This document shows, in pieces, positions 11,601-23,056 of a stretch of 64,000 bases of DNA. This stretch comes from Durusdinium trenchii. Its lineage: Eukaryota; Sar; Dinophyceae; Suessiales; Symbiodiniaceae. Positions within the stretch are counted from its first letter, which is position 1. Every line of letters begins with the position of its first letter. The stretch spans positions 254,970 to 318,969 of the forward strand of contig CAXAMN010003603.1 of assembly GCA_963970005.1 (NCBI GenBank), in the 5' to 3' direction. Made by a program: the position numbers and the translations under genes. The notes beneath the pieces were generated by a model, which was not told where the DNA came from, did no database searches, and saw nothing but the letters and a program-made list of their open reading frames with translations.

Positions 11601-12655
11601 CGCCAGCAGAAAAGGGCTTCTGCTTCCCTTCGTCTCCGGTCTTGTCTCCCTTCTTGTTGGTCACTGTCCGCCTTGTTTCCCTTCTGTTTCCTTTTGTCTC
11701 CCTCCTTGTCTCCCTTCTTGTTGGTCACTGTGTCCGCCTTGTCTCCCATCTGTCTCCCTTGTCTCCGGTCTTGTTTCCCTTCTTGTGGGTCACTGTGTCC
11801 GCCTAGTCTCCCTTCTGTTTCCTTTTGTTGCCCTTCTCGTTTCCCTTCTTGTTGGTCATTGTGTCCGTCTTGTTTGTCACTGTGTCCGCCTTGTCTTCCT
11901 TCTTGTCTCCCTTCTTGTTGGTCATGGTCTCCGCCTTGTCTGCCTTCTTGTCTCCCTTTGTCCCCGGTCTTGTCTCCATTCTTTTTTGTCACTGTGTCCG
12001 TCTTGTCTCCTTCTTGTCTCCCTTCTTGTGTGTCATTGTGTCCGCCTCGTCCCTTCTGTTTCCCTTTGTGTCCTTTCTTGTGGGTCACTGTGTCGGCCTT
12101 GTCTCCCTTCGTTTCCTTGTGTCTCCCTTCTTGTTTTCGTTCTTGTCTCCCTTCTTGTTGGTCACTGTGTCCGCTTTGTCTCCCTTCTGTTTCCTTTTTG
12201 TATCTCTTCTTGTTTCCCTTCTTGTTGGCCATCTTGTCCGTCTTGTCTCCCTTCTGTTTCGTTTTGTCGCCCTTCTTGTCCCCCTTCTTGTTGGTCATTG
12301 TGGCCGCCTTGTCTCCCTTCTCTCCCCCTTTGTCTTCTTGTCTCTCTTCTTGTCTCCCTTCTTGTTGGTCATTGTGTCCGCCTTTTCTTCCTTCTGTCTC
12401 ACTTCGTCTCCCGCTTCTTTCTGGCCTTCTTGTCTCCCTTCTTGTTGGTCATTGTGTCCGCCTTGTCTCAATTCTGTCTTCCTTCTGTTTCCTTCTTGTT
12501 TGTCATTGTGTCCGTCTTGTCTCCCTTCTGTTTCCTTTTGTCTCCCTTCTTGTCTCCCTTCTTGTTGGCAATTTTGTCCGTCTTGTCTGCCTTCTGTTTC
12601 CTTGTGTCTCCCTTCTTGTCTCCCTTCTTGTTGATGTCTCAAAAAGTGCTTTGTC
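11600..12655 (+). repeat. Pyrimidine-rich minisatellite array
   Basis: There are about 1.05 kb of degenerate copies built from CTTGTCTCCCTTCTTGTTGG and TCACTGTGTCCGCC. One strand is almost free of stops in all frames, giving 350-residue ORFs of Leu/Ser/Pro/Cys on the plus strand and Gln/Glu/Gly/Lys on the minus strand. They are not genes. Confidence 0.9.
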
Positions 12656-12880
12656 TCTTCATTGAATAGGCCTGTTTAAGCCCCAGCATGGTTCCCCCCC
12701 AGCTGGACACATCCCGGCCTCTACTCTTCATCGAATAGGCCTGTTTAAGCCCCGCCCCGGGCATGGTTGCCAAAAAGTGGACTTGGGAATGCTTTGTTGC
12801 TGTCCCACCTGTTTGGGGTCTACGGTGGTGCAATTTTTTCTCGAGTACCGCCGGCAACCAGTTACCAAAGGTGAGGCAGA
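12656..12880. repeat. Two-copy repeat beside the minisatellite
   Basis: The block GAATAGGCCTGTTTAAGCCC, followed by a related CATGGTT end, occurs at about 12664 and 12732. Nothing coding is visible. Confidence 0.5.
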
Positions 12881-13105
12881 TTTCCTAGGGCTGTTTAGTG
12901 GTTCAGCAAGACTCAGCTCCTAGCTTCCGAAGGAAGAAAAAGAGCCATGAGTGCGATAAACACTCAGCGTCCTGAAGTCATTTTATGGCGCCGCATTGTG
13001 CACCATGGTCACGGATGAGCAATATCAATGATAGAGCAACCTGTGAAGAGAAGCGCAAACGTTACTGTCCTACGTTGGAATTCTGCGTGCAGGTTGCTAT
13101 CTATC
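12880..13105 (+). pseudogene. Element D/E methyltransferase-like domain, N-terminal part, inverted
   Basis: The plus strand encodes DFLGLFSGSARLS (motif I-like) and, in another frame, MAPHCAPWSRMSNINDRA and LEFCVQVAIYQ. These match B's DFLELFAGSARLS, MAPHCAPWSQMTNIHDRA and LEFCCRVAIFQ. A stop and a frameshift separate the two. The segment ends exactly where minus-strand integrase begins, which marks the other inversion joint. Confidence 0.75.
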
Positions 13106-14150
13106 AAACTGCTTCTATGGTAAGTAGTTTGCCATTAATCCACTTACCACCACGACTACCATCTGACATGATCTTGCTCTTGTCTTCAGCCCTGTAATGT
13201 ATCTTGTCACTTGGAAGAAAAGGACCTGAAGACATGTTGAGTTTAGCACCCAAGTCACGTCTAACATCATCTGCTTGTTTTGCCTCTAGATAGGCCTTGG
13301 TGGCAAGCATCCTAACTGCTTCTATCTTCTTCTCTGTTTCTAATTTCAGGATGTCTGCGGGTCTACGACCAAATGCCATCTCTAGTGGAATTACACCACT
13401 TTTGTAGCAGAGGAGTTCCTAGCAAGACAAGCTTGACGGATCAATTGTCGATAAGTGACATCCGCTAGCGCGCGATCATCTGCAAAGGAACTCATCATCA
13501 GTGTTACCTGTTTCTTGAAAGTACGAACTGCAGCTTCTGCTCGTTTAGGCCCAGGTGTACCTGGTCCTAATGCTATTGGTCTGATGTTTCTACGAGCATG
13601 AAAAGTCTTCAAACTCAGGCTGCGTGAACGCTTGATCACCTACAATCGTCTTAGGGTTGATTTGATTGGTCCAAAAATATTCAAGAAACAAACTGATGGT
13701 TTCCTTGGAGTTCATCGCGTTAGCCACATATGCTGCTGTCAAGGGCGTAGCACCGTCGAAGAGCATGAGGAAAACCAGTTTTTCTTACCACCTTCAACAT
13801 CAACCATACCCTGATCAACAAAAGTGAGTTCACAGAATGTCTCACTGCGCACACCGGAAACCTTAGCACGGGAAGGTGCTCTTTTGGTCTTCTGGCATGT
13901 GTCACAACTCTTCACCACAGCATCATACTGTTTCTAAATGTCTTCTGGGAGTTTCAAAGCAGAAGTTCTTCTTCTGAACTGATCAGTTGACATGTGGTAA
14001 TGTTTCAAAAAAAGTCGCAGTAACTCTGTAGGAGAACTCAGTTCGGCATGTATTCGTTTCAAAGCGATGGACATGGTGACTGTTGACTTAGGCTTTATCT
14101 TCCCTAGTTCTTTCTTCTCTTCGACTTTTGCCTCGTCCGGTACACGCTCG
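13105..14150 (-). pseudogene. Element D/E integrase (frameshifted)
   Basis: The minus frames 13104-13379, 13391-13639, 13720-13905 and the end of 13934-14548 together cover a copia integrase. Visible parts are the AELSSPTELLRLFLKHYHMS zinc-binding region, CVTHARRP around the second Cys pair in a shifted frame, IRPIALGPGTPGPKRAEAAV with the third acidic residue, and MAFGRRPADILKLE in the tail. Several single-base shifts break it. Confidence 0.75.
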
Positions 14151-14920
14151 CGACTATCCGGCCTTGCCTCTTCCTCGTCCTTCTCGACAATCTCGACATC
14201 AGGTCCGCGTTTGGAACTGCTTGCAGTTCCACCAGGGCGGAAGCCTACGTCTGGAGCTTCCGTCGGAATCGTGCCAAAACGAACTTTGTCGTCTCCTGAT
14301 GTACGAGGCTTCATCTTGATAGCAAGTCGAACAGGAGTAGTATCCACTGAGGACTTGTCTGGCATAGCCGGTAGTTCGGCTTTGTCCTTTGTCTTCTTGC
14401 AATTCTGTGGTAAGTACAGTATGAGGTCTGTGTTTGCCGTTGCACGCTGGACAAGTAATGTGGCTGCAAAACTGTGAGACGGTTGTCGATTTGCACGAGC
14501 AAGGTCGAGGGCATTAAGAACGGTATGGTCGGATGTTGACACGGACAAGGGAAAGTTCTTTAGACCAAACTTCTGGCAAGTAAGGAATTCTCCGGCACCT
14601 TACCCTTATCCAACAAGGTCGATGGTGGTCGAAACAGAACTTCCGTTAGAACGGGCAAAGTGCATGACCAATCTCTGAGCGATCACTGACGTTTCCCCGT
14701 TTGCGAACGTGAACATACCCCGACATGGTACCGTCTTAAACCAAATGAAGTTTTGGTTCTTGCTTCGAACACGCCTGCATCAAGCGGTTCACGGCATGTG
14801 TGTTGGGTTCGACCGCGCGCATCCTGTATCCAAAATCACGAATGTCGGCTCTCGGCTAAGGTGAATCACTGAACTATAAGGAAGGATTGTTCAGAGTGTT
14901 GAGTACAAAAGGACACAAGT
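14150..14920 (-). pseudogene. Element D/E protease and linker
   Basis: The reverse complement of about 14822-14850 reads FVILDTGCAR, the DTG active site of a retroviral-type aspartic protease (B has VIIDSGCTR). The minus frame 13934-14548 covers the region between protease and integrase, ending in an acidic/Lys-rich linker. Stem-loops lie at 14366-14381 (AGCCG/CGGCT) and 14642-14655. Confidence 0.65.
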
Positions 14921-15480
14921 GAAGTCTGTTTCGACTTTGTTTCGTTTTGTGCTCCTTCTGTGCATGTGCCGAAAGCGTTTACCGTTAGTTCGGTTCTTGC
15001 GTTCTCATGCGCGTGTGAAAGTTCATCTTGTCGGTCCAGCTTGTCCGACCACTCGATGTGCTCTTACACAGTACGAAGTGAAACTATCATGCCATCCGGA
15101 CTGATACCAGTCTTTACCATATAGACCCCAATCCTCAGAACCTACACCACTCATGTCATCACCTTGCCAAGAGGCGCTGTCTGCGGTTGTCGAAGTGGCA
15201 GAGGGATCTTCTGTCATGTGGGCCTTTCCTTTCTTGCTTTTGCCTTTGGCCTTTCCTGCAAATGGTTGTTGGTCCTTGCCTTTATTGCCTTTTCCGTAAT
15301 ATGGCTGCTACCATTGAAGTGTGTAGGACTTATTGCCTTTCTTACCTTTTCCTTTACCAAGGAATGAGGAGTCCGGATCTTCATACTCTTCTGCAACGTG
15401 CGAATAGCCTTTTCCCCGACCACGGGGTCTGAAACCTGGCCTCCTTCGACCTTTTCCTTACGCCTGCTTTTCTGAAGGGC
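14921..15480 (-). pseudogene. Element D/E gag C-terminal basic tail
   Basis: Minus frames carry Lys/Gly-rich sequence (KERPTxxKAKARK-like) and SSATSTTADSASWQGDD. These match the position of B's KGKGK-rich tail and the Gln/Trp-rich spacer before its protease. A stem-loop with loop TTAGTT lies at 14981-14994. The rest of gag and the 5' LTR are missing, replaced by repeats from 15490 onward. Confidence 0.55.
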
Positions 15481-15489
15481 AACCTTTTC

Positions 15490-15660
15490 TTTTACCCTTG
15501 AACCCTGTTTTTTTCACCCCGCCCTTTTTTTCCACCCTCCACCTTTCTTTTTCACCCTCTGAACCTGTTTTTTCACCCTCGAACCTTCTTTTTTCACCCT
15601 CTACCCTTTCTTTTTTGACCCTCGACCCATTCTTTTTCACCCTCCTTCCTTTGCTTGGTG
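15490..15660 (+). repeat. TTTTTCACCCTC-type tandem repeat
   Basis: Short degenerate units of TTTTTCACCCTC plus 5-7 variable bases. The reverse complement of the same motif forms the array at 21955-22205, which also abuts a gag tail. Confidence 0.8.
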
Positions 15661-15699
15661 TGTTGGTTGCTAGCTTGTTGTAATGCAAACCAAATATCG

Positions 15700-16370
15700 A
15701 CAGCCTTTGGGGAAAAAAGGGTGAGTGTCGGATCGGTCACCAGGATCCGTGACCAATGTGGTCGGATCGGTCGCCCCGGATCGGTGACCACAAAACACGG
15801 ATCGGTGACCGGACCTGACGGATCGGTCGCTCGGTCGCCAGGATCGGTCACCGGAGGTATAGCGAAAACAAGTGAAACAAAGGAAGCCGACCATACCGGA
15901 TCGGTCGCCAGGATCAATCACAAGAGAGGCCTAGGGAAGGAAGGCAACGGAAAACAAACCAAAACCAACCATACCAGGATCGGTCACCGGAGAGGTCTAC
16001 AAAAGGTCAGGAAAACAAACCAAGCCAACCAGACCGGATCGGTCACCAGGATCGGTCACCAGAGAGGTGTAGGGAAGGCAAAGAAAAGATACCAAACCAG
16101 TCATACCGGATCGGTCGCCAGGATCGGTCACCAGAGAGGTCTAGGGAAGGCAAGGAAAACAAACCAACCTACCATACCGGATCGGTCGCCAGGATCGGTG
16201 ACCAGAGAGGTCTAGGGAAGGCAAGGAAAACAAACCAAACCAACCATACCGGATCGGTCGCCAGGATCCGTCACCAGATAGGTCTAGGGAAGGCAAGGAA
16301 AACAAACCAAGCTAAACACAGCGGATCGGTAGCCAAGATCGTTCACCAGAGAGATGTAGGAGAGGTGTAG
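15700..16370 (+). repeat. ~71-bp tandem repeat (GGATCGGTCGCCAGG family)
   Basis: About eight copies of a unit containing CCGGATCGGTCGCCAGGATC, CACCAGAGAGGTCTAGGGAA and a CAAACCAAACCAACC tail. The period is close to 71 bp between about 16034 and 16250. A second block of the family is at 20155-20345. Confidence 0.9.
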
Positions 16371-17815
16371 CTACGGAAAAGAAAAAGAAACAAAACAACT
16401 GTGCCGGATCATACGGTGAGTCCAGACTTTTTTCCTCAAATTTCTTAAACTCAAGAAACGGGTTATTGAAAACGGGTTATTGAAAAGCCGCTTCGCCACA
16501 CAAAACGCAAACGGCGGAACGCCTGGAACTCGCAATTTGTAAGTTGCGTATATATGTACCTGCAACCTCCAAAGTGTGCAGAATTTCTGCTCTTTCAAGA
16601 ATTATAGCTCTTTGGAGGAGTCGGCAATAATTATGGCTCTCGATCGTTTTTCACACTTTGGTGCTTTTTGCGAACCTTGAGTTTGCAAGGCTTTCTTGAC
16701 TCCTCTTGTGTCCTTGACAGTGAGGGATGTCATCGAACCACTACTTCCAATGGCACAAGGCCCCCAAGTTCAGTGGTCACATCCAGCTAGAACATCCGCA
16801 GTGCCCAGCGCACATCACTCTTTTTCCATTCTCTTGTAGCTGTCGGGCTGATCCTTGGATGGAGTGGCCGAGGTCTGACTGGCATGATTGCTGCTGGGGG
16901 GGAGCAGCAGAAGCCCAATCGGTGATTTTGCACGCTCACTCCATAAAACGCCACTTCAAGCTACAAAAGGCGCTGTTAGGACCCTAGGAAAGTGTTCCCA
17001 TGGCGGCTGGTGTTGAGTCGCCCCTTGTAATTGCTTGGGATGGAGATCCAAGTATCCGAGCGATTGCTCGCCTTCACTCCCAGTTTAGCTGGCCCAATAG
17101 ATTTACTAATACTAGGTGTTTAGGCGCCTAAGTTTGTGCTCAAGGTTTTCCATCTACTCACCGTGTGTAGGTTACAAGTTTGCGCCGGCTGCTTGGATGG
17201 TGCAAATGAGCCAGCCATTGATGATGGCACCGATGCTGCTCTGGTCAGCAGTGGTGGTGACCTTTCTTGCTGTGACTCGCTGCTGGCTATCCTGGGCCAC
17301 TCAACCCCCTCCTCAATCCAAGGCGCCAAAGTTTGAGGATCTCAATCCATCATTGACAGGGCCTGTGTCAAGCATGTCGCCGGAGGATCGGAGGCGGATG
17401 CTTCAGCAAGTGACTGCCAAAGCAAATACTATAGAGCGGGGAAACTCAAAATGTTTGCATGGTTTTGAAGGACTGGTTTAGTTCCATAAAGGACCTGTCT
17501 TACTTAAAACCACCTCCACCCAAGACCCAAAAAAGAACACAAACCCTGAAGGTTCGTCGTCGAGCAGCGACAACTTGCCCGTGCGCAATCAAGTGACTTG
17601 GCTGTGAACTCAGTTGACTTCTTTTGATTGAAGGACAATGTTTTGAACAGCTGGAACCCTTGCCCCTTCAGGTTCTCGGACTTCCAACCCTGAGATGAGC
17701 CCTACTACTGATGGCATCCCTGACACTACTGACCAGTCCAAGCCCAGGCCTATTGCTGGGGAGCTTCGGCTCTCAGAAGCCGCCATCGACCAGCGAAATG
17801 GTCGTCGTAGTAGCC
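16371..17815. other. Unassigned DNA, possible isolated exon near 17280-17450
   Basis: No gene model is convincing. The plus frame around 17290-17450 (APKFEDLNPSLTGPVSSMSP, then EDRRRMLQQVTAKAN) looks protein-like and could be an exon, but I recognise no family and cannot place splice sites. Confidence 0.3.
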
Positions 17816-18235
17816 CCACAAACCCCAACCCTAAAACCTAACCCTAAAAACCTAACCTTACAGCCTAGTAGTAGTAATAGTAATGGCAGTAACAGTATAA
17901 CAGTGACACGAGTAATATTAGAAATGGTAGTCGTAGTAGTCGTAAAAACCCTTACCCTAAAACCTAGCCCAAAAAACTTAACCTTACAACCTAGTAGTAG
18001 TGGTAGTCGTAGTAGTAGCAGCAGCAGCAGTAGTAGTAGTAGTAGTACCACTAGTAATAGAAGTAGAAGTCGTGTGGAAGCAAAAGTAGTAATAGTAGTG
18101 ATAATTGTTCAGAAGTTCATACTAATAGTTGTATTTGTAGCCGTAGAAACCCTAAACCGAAAAACCTAACCCTAAAACATGAAGACCTGACTTGAACCCT
18201 AACCCTCAAAGCCTAAAACGCCAAGCCAGTACTAG
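17816..18235. repeat. Telomere-like CCCTAAA degenerate repeats with (AGT)n microsatellites
   Basis: Groups of ACCCTAAAACCTAACCCTA alternate with AGTAGT/TAGTAG runs at about 17867-17900, 17925-17950 and 17990-18065. Plant-type TTTAGGG telomere repeats are reported from dinoflagellates. Here the copies are too degenerate to be a functional telomere. Confidence 0.65.
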
Positions 18236-19380
18236 TAGTGATGGTGGTGCCTGGTGGTTGTTTTCGTTGCTTTTGTGGTGTGTTGACACCTGTGTGGGTG
18301 TTTCAACCTACCACCCCATATCTGATTCATCTCAGGACCCCCAACCTGGAACCCACAGCGGACAGGGCCAGCGCGTGGGAGGCCGCGCCCCCCGTTCGGC
18401 CAAGTCCTGTGCTACTGGACGATCGGATCCCGGACCGGTGGTCAGTGAGCTGATATGGTGTCCTCCTGCCCTGTAATCGATCAAGTTTGTGTTGAGGCAG
18501 CAAAACAAAGTTGAAAGTGTTTGCAGAAGGGTGATTTGGAGATCTTCATGGAAAATGGCTCCCAATGTTGTGCTTTGCTTGCCTGCTGGGGCTTCAATCT
18601 ACCATGGTGCATGAAATTGCTTCTTCTCTAACTAATCTTGAGAAGTGGGAGCACCATGATCTCTTAAATTCCCAACTCATTCCTCATGCCACCCAACCAG
18701 ATCCCAGTCCTAGACTATACTTGGCTGGCTGATGCGCCTGCACCAGGACGATGGTAGCCTTGGAGCCGGCTCGCGTTAAAAGTATTTTGTACTTGGCGCT
18801 CACCATATCTGGAGGGTATATAGAATTGCATCCTCAAGAAATAACTCTCACATTCTTAGTCAACAGGATGCATGTACGATACCTACCTCCGAGTCAAGGG
18901 GGCACAGGTCAATCTGACTTCCTCCAAAAACATCTCGAGCTCTGCACCGTCCGCCTACCCAAGCCACTATCGCAGGGTGGGAATCTAGATGGTGTTCTAA
19001 ACAAACTTGCGCCAAGCTGCCCACATGTCTGACTCTCCCGTCTTGAGTTTGTTCTTGAAGCGGTCCTTCTCAGTGGCGGCTTCCCAAACCTGGTTGGGTG
19101 TCACTGACAACTTTCAGAGGCGTTCACAAGTGCGTCTGCTACATCTTGCCAAGTGTGATTTTGTTCTGTTTTACACTCCTCGAGCAGGCATGATGTCATT
19201 CTTTTGATGGGCTTAGTATGTGGGCAAACAACATCAATTCGTACTGGAAGACAGGTCATCTCATCTGCAAGAACCCTTGTGAAATTAGGGTTTAGGGTTA
19301 TGCCAGAGACCCACAGGTCGCAGAGTCGACGAGTTTTCCTACTTCACCAGGCCCATCAGGCCTCCCAAGTCCAAGAAGGT
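18236..19380. other. Unassigned DNA
   Basis: Only short ORFs without recognisable similarity are present. No RNA gene or clear repeat is seen. Confidence 0.4.
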
Positions 19381-19408
19381 TAAAAAGAAAGGGTCCGAAA
19401 CGACGTTC

Positions 19409-19452
19409 GAAAAGGGGCCGTCCAATCGTCGACGTTCGGACGGCCCCTTTTC
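19409..19452. other. Perfect 15-bp-stem hairpin
   Basis: The arms GAAAAGGGGCCGTCC (19409-19423) and GGACGGCCCCTTTTC (19438-19452) are exact reverse complements around a 14-nt loop. CGACGTTCG occurs both just before the left arm and inside the loop, so an alternative pairing is possible. Confidence 0.85.
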
Positions 19453-20154
19453 AGACATGTTCACACCGGACGCGGCGCGCCGCACATGCACAGCACTCGC
19501 ATCCTCCTAGACTTACACCTTCCAATCGCACAGAATGTCTCCAGTGTGCCCCGAGATGTCCTGCGCCTCCAGTGAGCTGCAGCATTTCACCGCTGCATCG
19601 TAGTCTCCATCCAGGAGGCCATTGCCATTAGGTTGGAGATGGCCAAGAGTTACTAGTAGCGTCCTTTGTTCCCAGTAGCGATGCCCTCTGTTACTAGTAG
19701 CTTCTTGCCCTTTGTTCTAGGTCCAGATTGCATATGTGGCAGGTACAGCACACACTCATACTTCACGGCTTACTAAGCGTGGGTGGTTTGTCGTCTTGGA
19801 TCCTTTGGCATAATTAAACATCAGTGACATCGATTGGGATACTTTGTGCCTCGAGAAGATGCAAAGTTTGCGCAAAGGACTATTTTTGGGAGGGTGTGTG
19901 CAAGCCGCGTTGTTGATATTTACACCAGCTTCGATCCCGTTTTGCTATGACAGCGCCGAAAACAGAGAGAATCCTGCGCGTAACAGAAAGGCATTGGAAA
20001 CAGAGCCCTAACAACTAGCTATTTGGAAAGCAAAGCTGCTGCACTCAAGTCCGCTCAGACGAATTCCAAACAGTCCCAAATCCACTTGCGCCAGTCAAGC
20101 ACAACAGACTAGACTGGGGATGTGCTGTGGATCTGTATTGTCAAAACAGCGATT
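19453..20154. other. Unassigned DNA with ACTAGTAGC dispersed repeat
   Basis: Around 19650-19720, TTACTAGTAGC and GATGCCCTCTG blocks recur. Their reverse complement is present at 28150-28260. No gene is visible. Confidence 0.45.
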
Positions 20155-20520
20155 TCTGGTCGTTCAGGCAATCGGTCGCCAGAGAGGTCTAGGGAAGGCA
20201 ACGGAAAAGAAACCAAACCAACCACACAGGATCGGTCGTCAGAATCGGTCGCCAGAGAGGTCTAACGAAGGAAACGAAAACAAAGCAGGAAAACAAACCA
20301 AACCAATCACCCCGGATCGATCGCCAGGATCGGTCACTAGTGATCCTATAGTTCCTGGTCGCTGATCCGGGGGGGGTGTCGGTCGCTGATCCGGGAAAGT
20401 TGGTCGCTGATCCGAGAAAATTGGTCGCTGATCCGGGAAAAGTGGTCGCTGATCCAGCAGTCGCTGATCCTGGTCGCTGGTCCGGACCCTCAGTCGCTGA
20501 TCGGACGTTTATCCGGGAAA
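20155..20520 (+). repeat. Mixed minisatellite: 71-bp family and ~22-bp GGTCGCTGATCC family
   Basis: 20155-20345 repeats the CCAGAGAGGTCTA unit of 15700-16370. 20350-20510 holds about seven copies of GGTCGCTGATCCGGGAAA-like units. Confidence 0.85.
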
Positions 20521-21760
20521 ACACAGGGTTGTGGGGATTTGGTTGATTGGTTTGTTGGTTGCTCGGTGGGCTACCAATGCAAAGCAAGTATCGACAGCAT
20601 TTGGGGAAAACACAGTTTGGTTGCTACCCTTTCTTTTTTATCCCACTTCCTTTGGTTGGTGTGTTGGTTGGTTCGGCCTGCTTGGCTTGTTGGTTGCCTG
20701 GATTTGGGGAAAGCACATACAGTGATGAATGGATCATGGACAGGTAGAAAAATAGAACTTTTTGGTGGGTTTGTTGCTTGGTTTGCTTGCTGTTGATTGC
20801 TTGCGTGATACAGTGGATGGTTGGATGGATGGATGGATGCTGTGTAGATAAAGGCGGGACGGGGTGCGGGGGAGGGCGCAGCGCCTTCCCCGCAATGCAA
20901 ACCAAGTACCGACAGCATTTGGGGAAAAACGGGGTTGCGTGGTTTGGGTTGCTTGGTTTGTTGGTTGCTTGCTTGTTTGATGGGTGGATGGATGGATGGT
21001 CTGTAGATAATGGCGGGCGGGGATGGATGCATAAATGGATGGAGTGTAAATAAAGGCGGGAGGGGGTGCGGGGGAGGGCGCAGCGCCTTCGCCGCAATGC
21101 GAACCAAGTATCGACAGCATGTGGGATCACACAGGGTTGTGTCGTTTTGGTTGCTTGGTTTGTTGGTTGCTTGGTGGGCTACCAATGCAAAGCAAGTATC
21201 GACAGCATTTGGGGGAAACGTTTGGTTGCTTGGTTTGTTTGCTGCTGGTGGGCTACCCACCCTTTCTGTTTAACTCTCCTTCCTTTGGTTGTTGTGTTGG
21301 TTGGTTCGGCCTGCTTGACTTGTCGGTTGCTTGGGTTTGGAGAAGACACATACAGTGATGTATGGATCATGGGCAGGGGGAAGAATGTTACTTTTTGGTG
21401 TGTTGGTTTGCTTGCCGTGATTGCTAGCGTGATACAGTGCTTGATGAATATGCAATTTTTCTGTTTGTGTGCTTGGTTGATGGATGGATGGATGGATGGA
21501 TGGATGGATGGACGGACGGACGGACGGATGGATGGATGGATGCTGTGTAAGTCAAGGCGGGAGGGGGTGCGGGGGAGGGCGCAGCGCTACGGGATGGGTG
21601 GTCTTGGTTGCTTGGTTTGTTGGTTGCTTGGTGGGTTTGTTGGCTTGGCCGCGTTGTTGCTTGGTTGGTTGGTTGGTTGGTTGGTTGGCACTCCGTTGAT
21701 GGATGCATGGATGGACGGATGGATGGATCCTGTGCTGCCTCACGTTCCGGAGGGGTCCGG
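20521..21760 (+). repeat. Dispersed long repeats with (GGAT)n tracts
   Basis: Three or more copies of a block containing AAGTATCGACAGCATTTGGG, a TTGCTTGGTTTGTTGGTTGC tract and a GGGGGTGCGGGGGAGGGCGC tract. The longest GGAT/GGAC microsatellite is at 21478-21543. A single copy of the TATCGACAG block also lies at 15690-15720. Long ORFs here are repeat artefacts. Confidence 0.8.
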
Positions 21761-21954
21761 GTCAGTTTCTGGCGGTTCCCGTCGTTCCGGACAGTCTCTA
21801 CGCAGTTTCCGGAGGGTTTCGAAGGGCTAGTAACAAGAAGCTATTGGAGTGAAAACAAAGGGTTTGGCAGGTGCAGGGACAAGCGGTGTGAAACAAACCG
21901 GAGGTGACATCGTTCTCTGCGCAGGTTCCATGGGATACCTGCTTCACCGGCGGA
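21761..21954. other. Short TTCCGG-containing repeats, no gene
   Basis: Spaced GTTCCGGA/TTTCCGGAGGG blocks at 21740-21825, then unassigned DNA. Confidence 0.4.
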
Positions 21955-22205
21955 GGGTTGAAAAGAAAGGGACGAGGGTGAAAAAGAAAGGGTGAAGGGT
22001 GAAAAAACCAGGTGAAGGGTGAAAGAAACATGCTACAGGGTGAAAATGACAGGGTGCAGGGTGAAAGTAAAAGGTTTTGGGAGGGTGGAAAAAAAGGTTC
22101 CAAAGGGTGGGAAAAAAAGGAATCTTGAGGGTGAAAAAAAAAGGTTTCGAGGGTGGGACTAAAAGGAAGGTGAAAAAAAACATTGTTCGAGGGTGAAAAA
22201 AAGGG
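21955..22205 (+). repeat. GGGTGAAAAA tandem repeat
   Basis: About 12 degenerate units of GGGTGAAAAAR plus 5-8 bases. It replaces the downstream part of element F's gag. Confidence 0.85.
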
Positions 22206-23056
22206 AGCCCTTTTCTGAATTTTCAGCACAAGTAAATGATCTTCGTCGTACAGCGCCATGAAACCTTGTTCACCGGAAGTTTCATCGGTCACCCAGTAGC
22301 CTTCTTCGCCATCCATGGCGCCGTGTTCTTCGATGTAGTATGTGCGACGCCGTCGACCGCTAGGGCGGTGCTGAAGCTGTGGATCCCTAATGCTGGTTCT
22401 ACTTACACCGAAAAGCTGTAGAAATTGTGTCTTGACTGCCTGATATCCGTAGTTTTCTATTGGGGTATTTTGCGCGTTCATGGCTGAAACTAGGCATTCT
22501 CGCTGTTTCTCATTGAGGTCTGCCTGCACAATGAATATCATGGCAACCAGGAAGTGGGAATGCTGCTTGATGTTGTTGTCGAAGTGCTTCTGTTCTCTCG
22601 TTCCAAATCTGCTGTACAACGTCTGGTCGATCTTCCGCATCTAATTGCTGCAATCTCTAGACGTCGTTGCGCAATCAAAGTGGTTTTCTAAATTCAACTG
22701 ACGGTGGATCTGGGAGGTCTCGGTAGAGGTCCATCCATGCGTCTCATGGTGATTTCGAAAAGACCAATCCACGCCATTGTCGAAACAACTGGAGGAACCG
22801 ACTCCGAAGCACATGTTTGTTATCCTTAATGCAGAAGGGACGCGTGTCCTCTTCAGATAGTCAACTCCATTATCTGCATCTGCAAGCAAACAGTTCTCTG
22901 TGCGCGGGTGCACCTACAAGACTGTTCTTCAGGCTAGGACCATGTTTGCGAGGTGTCAATGTAGTCAGGTTCAACCAATCATCAATCATCTTTTGAATCT
23001 TCATACTCAAGCCAGGATGTTAAACCATCGAAAGTTGGTGCAATCTTCGGAGTCAT
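22206..23056 (-). pseudogene. Element F gag remnant
   Basis: The minus strand from an ATG at 23056 reads MTPKIAPTFDGLTSWLEYED, equivalent to B's MTPKIPPSFDGQSSWFEFED. The minus frame ending in 22206-22640 continues with FIVQADLNEKQRECLVSAMN and GYWVTDETSGEQGFMALYDE, matching B's FLVQSDLNEQQRERFVASM and GYWVMDQETGEEGFVSLFSE. The middle (22641-22990) is frameshifted. Stem-loop 22356-22369 (ACCG/CGGT) is inside; 23086-23099 lies just upstream. Confidence 0.8.

Larger units (their letters stand above)
7393..15480 (-). mobile_element. Element D/E: copia-like element with inverted, satellite-filled middle
   Basis: Minus-strand pieces at 13105-15480 (gag tail, protease, linker, integrase) and 7393-9446 (methyltransferase C-terminus, post-domain, linker) are collinear with B. 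Between them, plus-strand pieces at 9447-9640 (integrase tail) and 12880-13105 (methyltransferase N-terminus) are reversed. Re-inverting about 9447-13105 restores the B order across both joints, so these are one element with an internal inversion. The rest of the inverted block is satellite DNA. Confidence 0.75.

Noticed and set aside
11583-12669. Two overlapping ~360-residue plus-strand ORFs and a 233-residue minus ORF
   Set aside because: They translate the pyrimidine-rich minisatellite in every frame; the composition is set by the repeat.
16727-16987. Cysteine-containing 86-residue ORF
   Set aside because: No recognisable family, no neighbouring exons and ordinary ORF length for this composition.
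17816-18235. Chromosome end (telomere)
   Set aside because: CCCTAAA copies are few, degenerate and mixed with trinucleotide repeats, with sequence on both sides.
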